64,000 bases of DNA, from the NCBI GenBank assembly GCA_034231615.1, contig CM067306.1, forward strand, positions 45,328,094-45,392,093, in the 5' to 3' direction. The notes beneath the pieces were generated by a model, which was not told the DNA's origin, searched no databases, and was given only the letters and a program-made list of their open reading frames with translations. The number at the start of each line of letters is the position of its first letter. Positions within the stretch are counted from its first letter, which is position 1. Of the stretch, positions 62,964 to 64,000 are shown in pieces. Both the position numbers and the translations under genes were made by a program. Source of the stretch: Meghimatium bilineatum (Eukaryota > Mollusca > Gastropoda > Stylommatophora > Philomycidae).

Positions 62964-64000
62964 TAAACACGAATTGGGTGTATTGCAGTTTAGTACGCCA
63001 AAAATCGTTGTATTCTGGGATATTACTCACATATTCATTGTACTGAAGCTTAATACACTAGAATTGAGTGTATTCTGGCCTATTGCACATGGTTTCGTTG
63101 TAGTGCAGCTTAATATGTCAGAACACTGGCGTATTACACATGAATTGGGTTTATTGCAGTTTAGTACGCCATAACTCGTTGTATTCTGGCATATTACTCA
63201 CAAATTGTGTGTACTGATGTATACTACACTAGAATTGAGTGTTTTCTGGCCTATTGCACATGATTTCATTGTACTGCAGCTTAATACGTCAGAACACTGG
63301 CGTATTACACACAAATTGGGTGTATTGCAGTTTAGTACGCCAAAACCCGTTGTATTCTGGCATATTACTCACAAATTGGGTGTACTGAAGCTTACTACAC
63401 TAGAATTGAGTGTATTGTGGCCAATAACACATGATTTCGTTGTATGGCACCTTAATACTGCATATCACTGGTGTATTAAACACGAATTGGGTGTATTGCA
63501 GTTTAGTACGCCAATAATCGTTGTATTCTGGGATATTACTCACATATTCATTGTACTGAAGCTTACTACACTAGAATTGAGTGTATTCTGGCCTATTACA
63601 CATGATTTCGTTGTATTGCAGCTTAATACGTCAGAACACTTACGTATCACATACGAATTGGGTGTATTGCAGTTTTGTACGCCAAAAATGGTTGTATTCT
63701 GGCACATTACTCACAAATTCATTGTACTGAAGCTTACTACACTAGAATTGAGTGTATTCTGGCCTATAACACATGATTTCGTTGTATGTCACCTTAATAC
63801 TGCAGATCACTGGCGTATTAAACACGAATTGGGTGTATTGCAGTTTAGTATGCTAAAACTCGTTGTATTCTGGCATATTACTCACAAATTCATTGTACTG
63901 AAGCTTACTACACTTGAATTGAGTGTATTCTGACCTATAACACATGATTTCGTTGTATAGCACCTTAATACTGCAGATCACTGGCGTATTAAACACGAAT
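62964..64000 (+). repeat. Third, partial copy of the 11-unit series (runs off the window)
   Basis: This matches 59700-60736 at offset 3264 bp (19 x 171 + 15). It carries the same private variants as the two earlier copies (ACGCCATAACTCG at 63167, CTGATGTATACTAC, ACTGCATATCACTGGTG). Differences include TGGCCAATAACAC near 63418 and TTCTGACCTATAAC near 63929. The window ends inside a unit, so the array continues. Confidence 0.85.

Larger units (their letters stand above)
1..64000 (+). repeat. 171-bp tandem satellite array filling the window
   Basis: The same unit recurs head-to-tail throughout, recognisable by the ordered anchors GTATTGCAGTTTAGTACGCC, GTATTCTGG, GTACTGAAGCTTACTACAC, GTATTCTGGCC and TTAATACNTCAGAACACTGG. 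Distances between equivalent anchors are multiples of 171 bp apart from a few small indels; for example, 176 to 61735 is 360 units minus 1 base. About 374 units are present, none inverted. No stretch of unique sequence, transposon insertion or gene was found, so every interval over 300 bp holds only this repeat. The array starts and ends mid-unit. Function cannot be read from sequence. By analogy with other satellites of nucleosome-like length it is a candidate centromeric or pericentromeric array (inference). I do not recognise it as a named satellite family. Confidence 0.98.

Noticed and set aside
1-64000. Reading TAG/TAA as an amino acid (alternative code) to join the frames
   Set aside because: All three stop codons occur in the main frame (TAG in TTCTAGCC, TAA in CTATAATTG, TGA in TTCTGACC at 56375 and 61706, and in CACTGACG near 10283), and the 1-, 2- and 16-base deletions would still break it.
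1-64000. Primate alpha satellite, suggested by the 171-bp length
   Set aside because: Beyond the length and a partial CENP-B-box-like motif I see no resemblance to the alpha-satellite consensus, and the A-B 30-bp internal structure is not a feature of that family.
1-64000. CRISPR array
   Set aside because: There are no short identical repeats separated by unique spacers; the whole 171 bp is repeated and the 30-bp blocks are contiguous and diverged.
1-64000. Array of transposable elements or a repeat derived from element ends
   Set aside because: No terminal repeats, target-site duplications, poly-A tails or coding remnants were seen, and the unit is fully explained by internal 30-bp duplication.
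1-64000. rRNA or tRNA gene clusters in tandem
   Set aside because: The unit has no tRNA A/B box pair in a foldable cloverleaf and no recognisable 5S or other rRNA sequence.
1-64000. Telomeric or simple-sequence repeat
   Set aside because: The shortest period is about 30 bp with substantial divergence; no runs of short telomere-like motifs were found.

Overview
The whole 64-kb window is one uninterrupted tandem satellite DNA array. I see no gene, RNA gene, transposable element, CRISPR array or other unique sequence in it. The repeat unit is 171 bp, all copies are head-to-tail on one strand, and about 374 units fit in the window. Both window edges fall inside a unit, so the array continues on both sides. 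An array of this size and order points to a eukaryotic chromosome, most likely centromeric or other constitutive heterochromatin. I cannot name the species. One typical unit is about 37% G+C (64 of 171 bases) and CpG is near its expected frequency, which argues weakly against a heavily CpG-methylated genome.

The array is built in layers. The 171-bp unit is itself five 30-31 bp blocks plus a short block of about 20 bp. These alternate between two block types (A-B-A-B-A-B), which suggests a 30-bp element became a 60-bp pair, then a 180-bp triple pair, and then lost 9 bp to give 171. Diverged 171-bp units were then amplified together as higher-order repeats. Examples are 15- and 18-unit duplications at 0.3-9.9 kb, 25- and 13-unit duplications at 11.3-16.7 kb, 9- and 11-unit tandem duplications at 20.3-26.9 kb, a landmark-defined series of 8-30 unit blocks (17 units occurring four times) at 26.3-54.3 kb, and an 11-unit duplication carrying a 15-bp insertion at 57.7-61.5 kb.

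From position 176 to 61735 the array is exactly 360 units of 171 bp minus 1 base. That difference is accounted for by seven kinds of small indel, most of them copied by later duplication. The indels act as tags showing which blocks descend from which. Sharp joins between blocks, for example near 6860, 33750, 46760 and 49415, look like unequal crossover or conversion breakpoints.

Because 171 and 30 are both multiples of three, the array contains long open frames (up to 688 codons at 33284-35350). These are by-products of the periodicity and I do not annotate them as genes. The most interesting points are the nested 30/60/171-bp/multi-unit organisation, the intra-unit exchange of block ends, the partial CENP-B-box-like motif in most units, and the fully readable unequal-crossover history.
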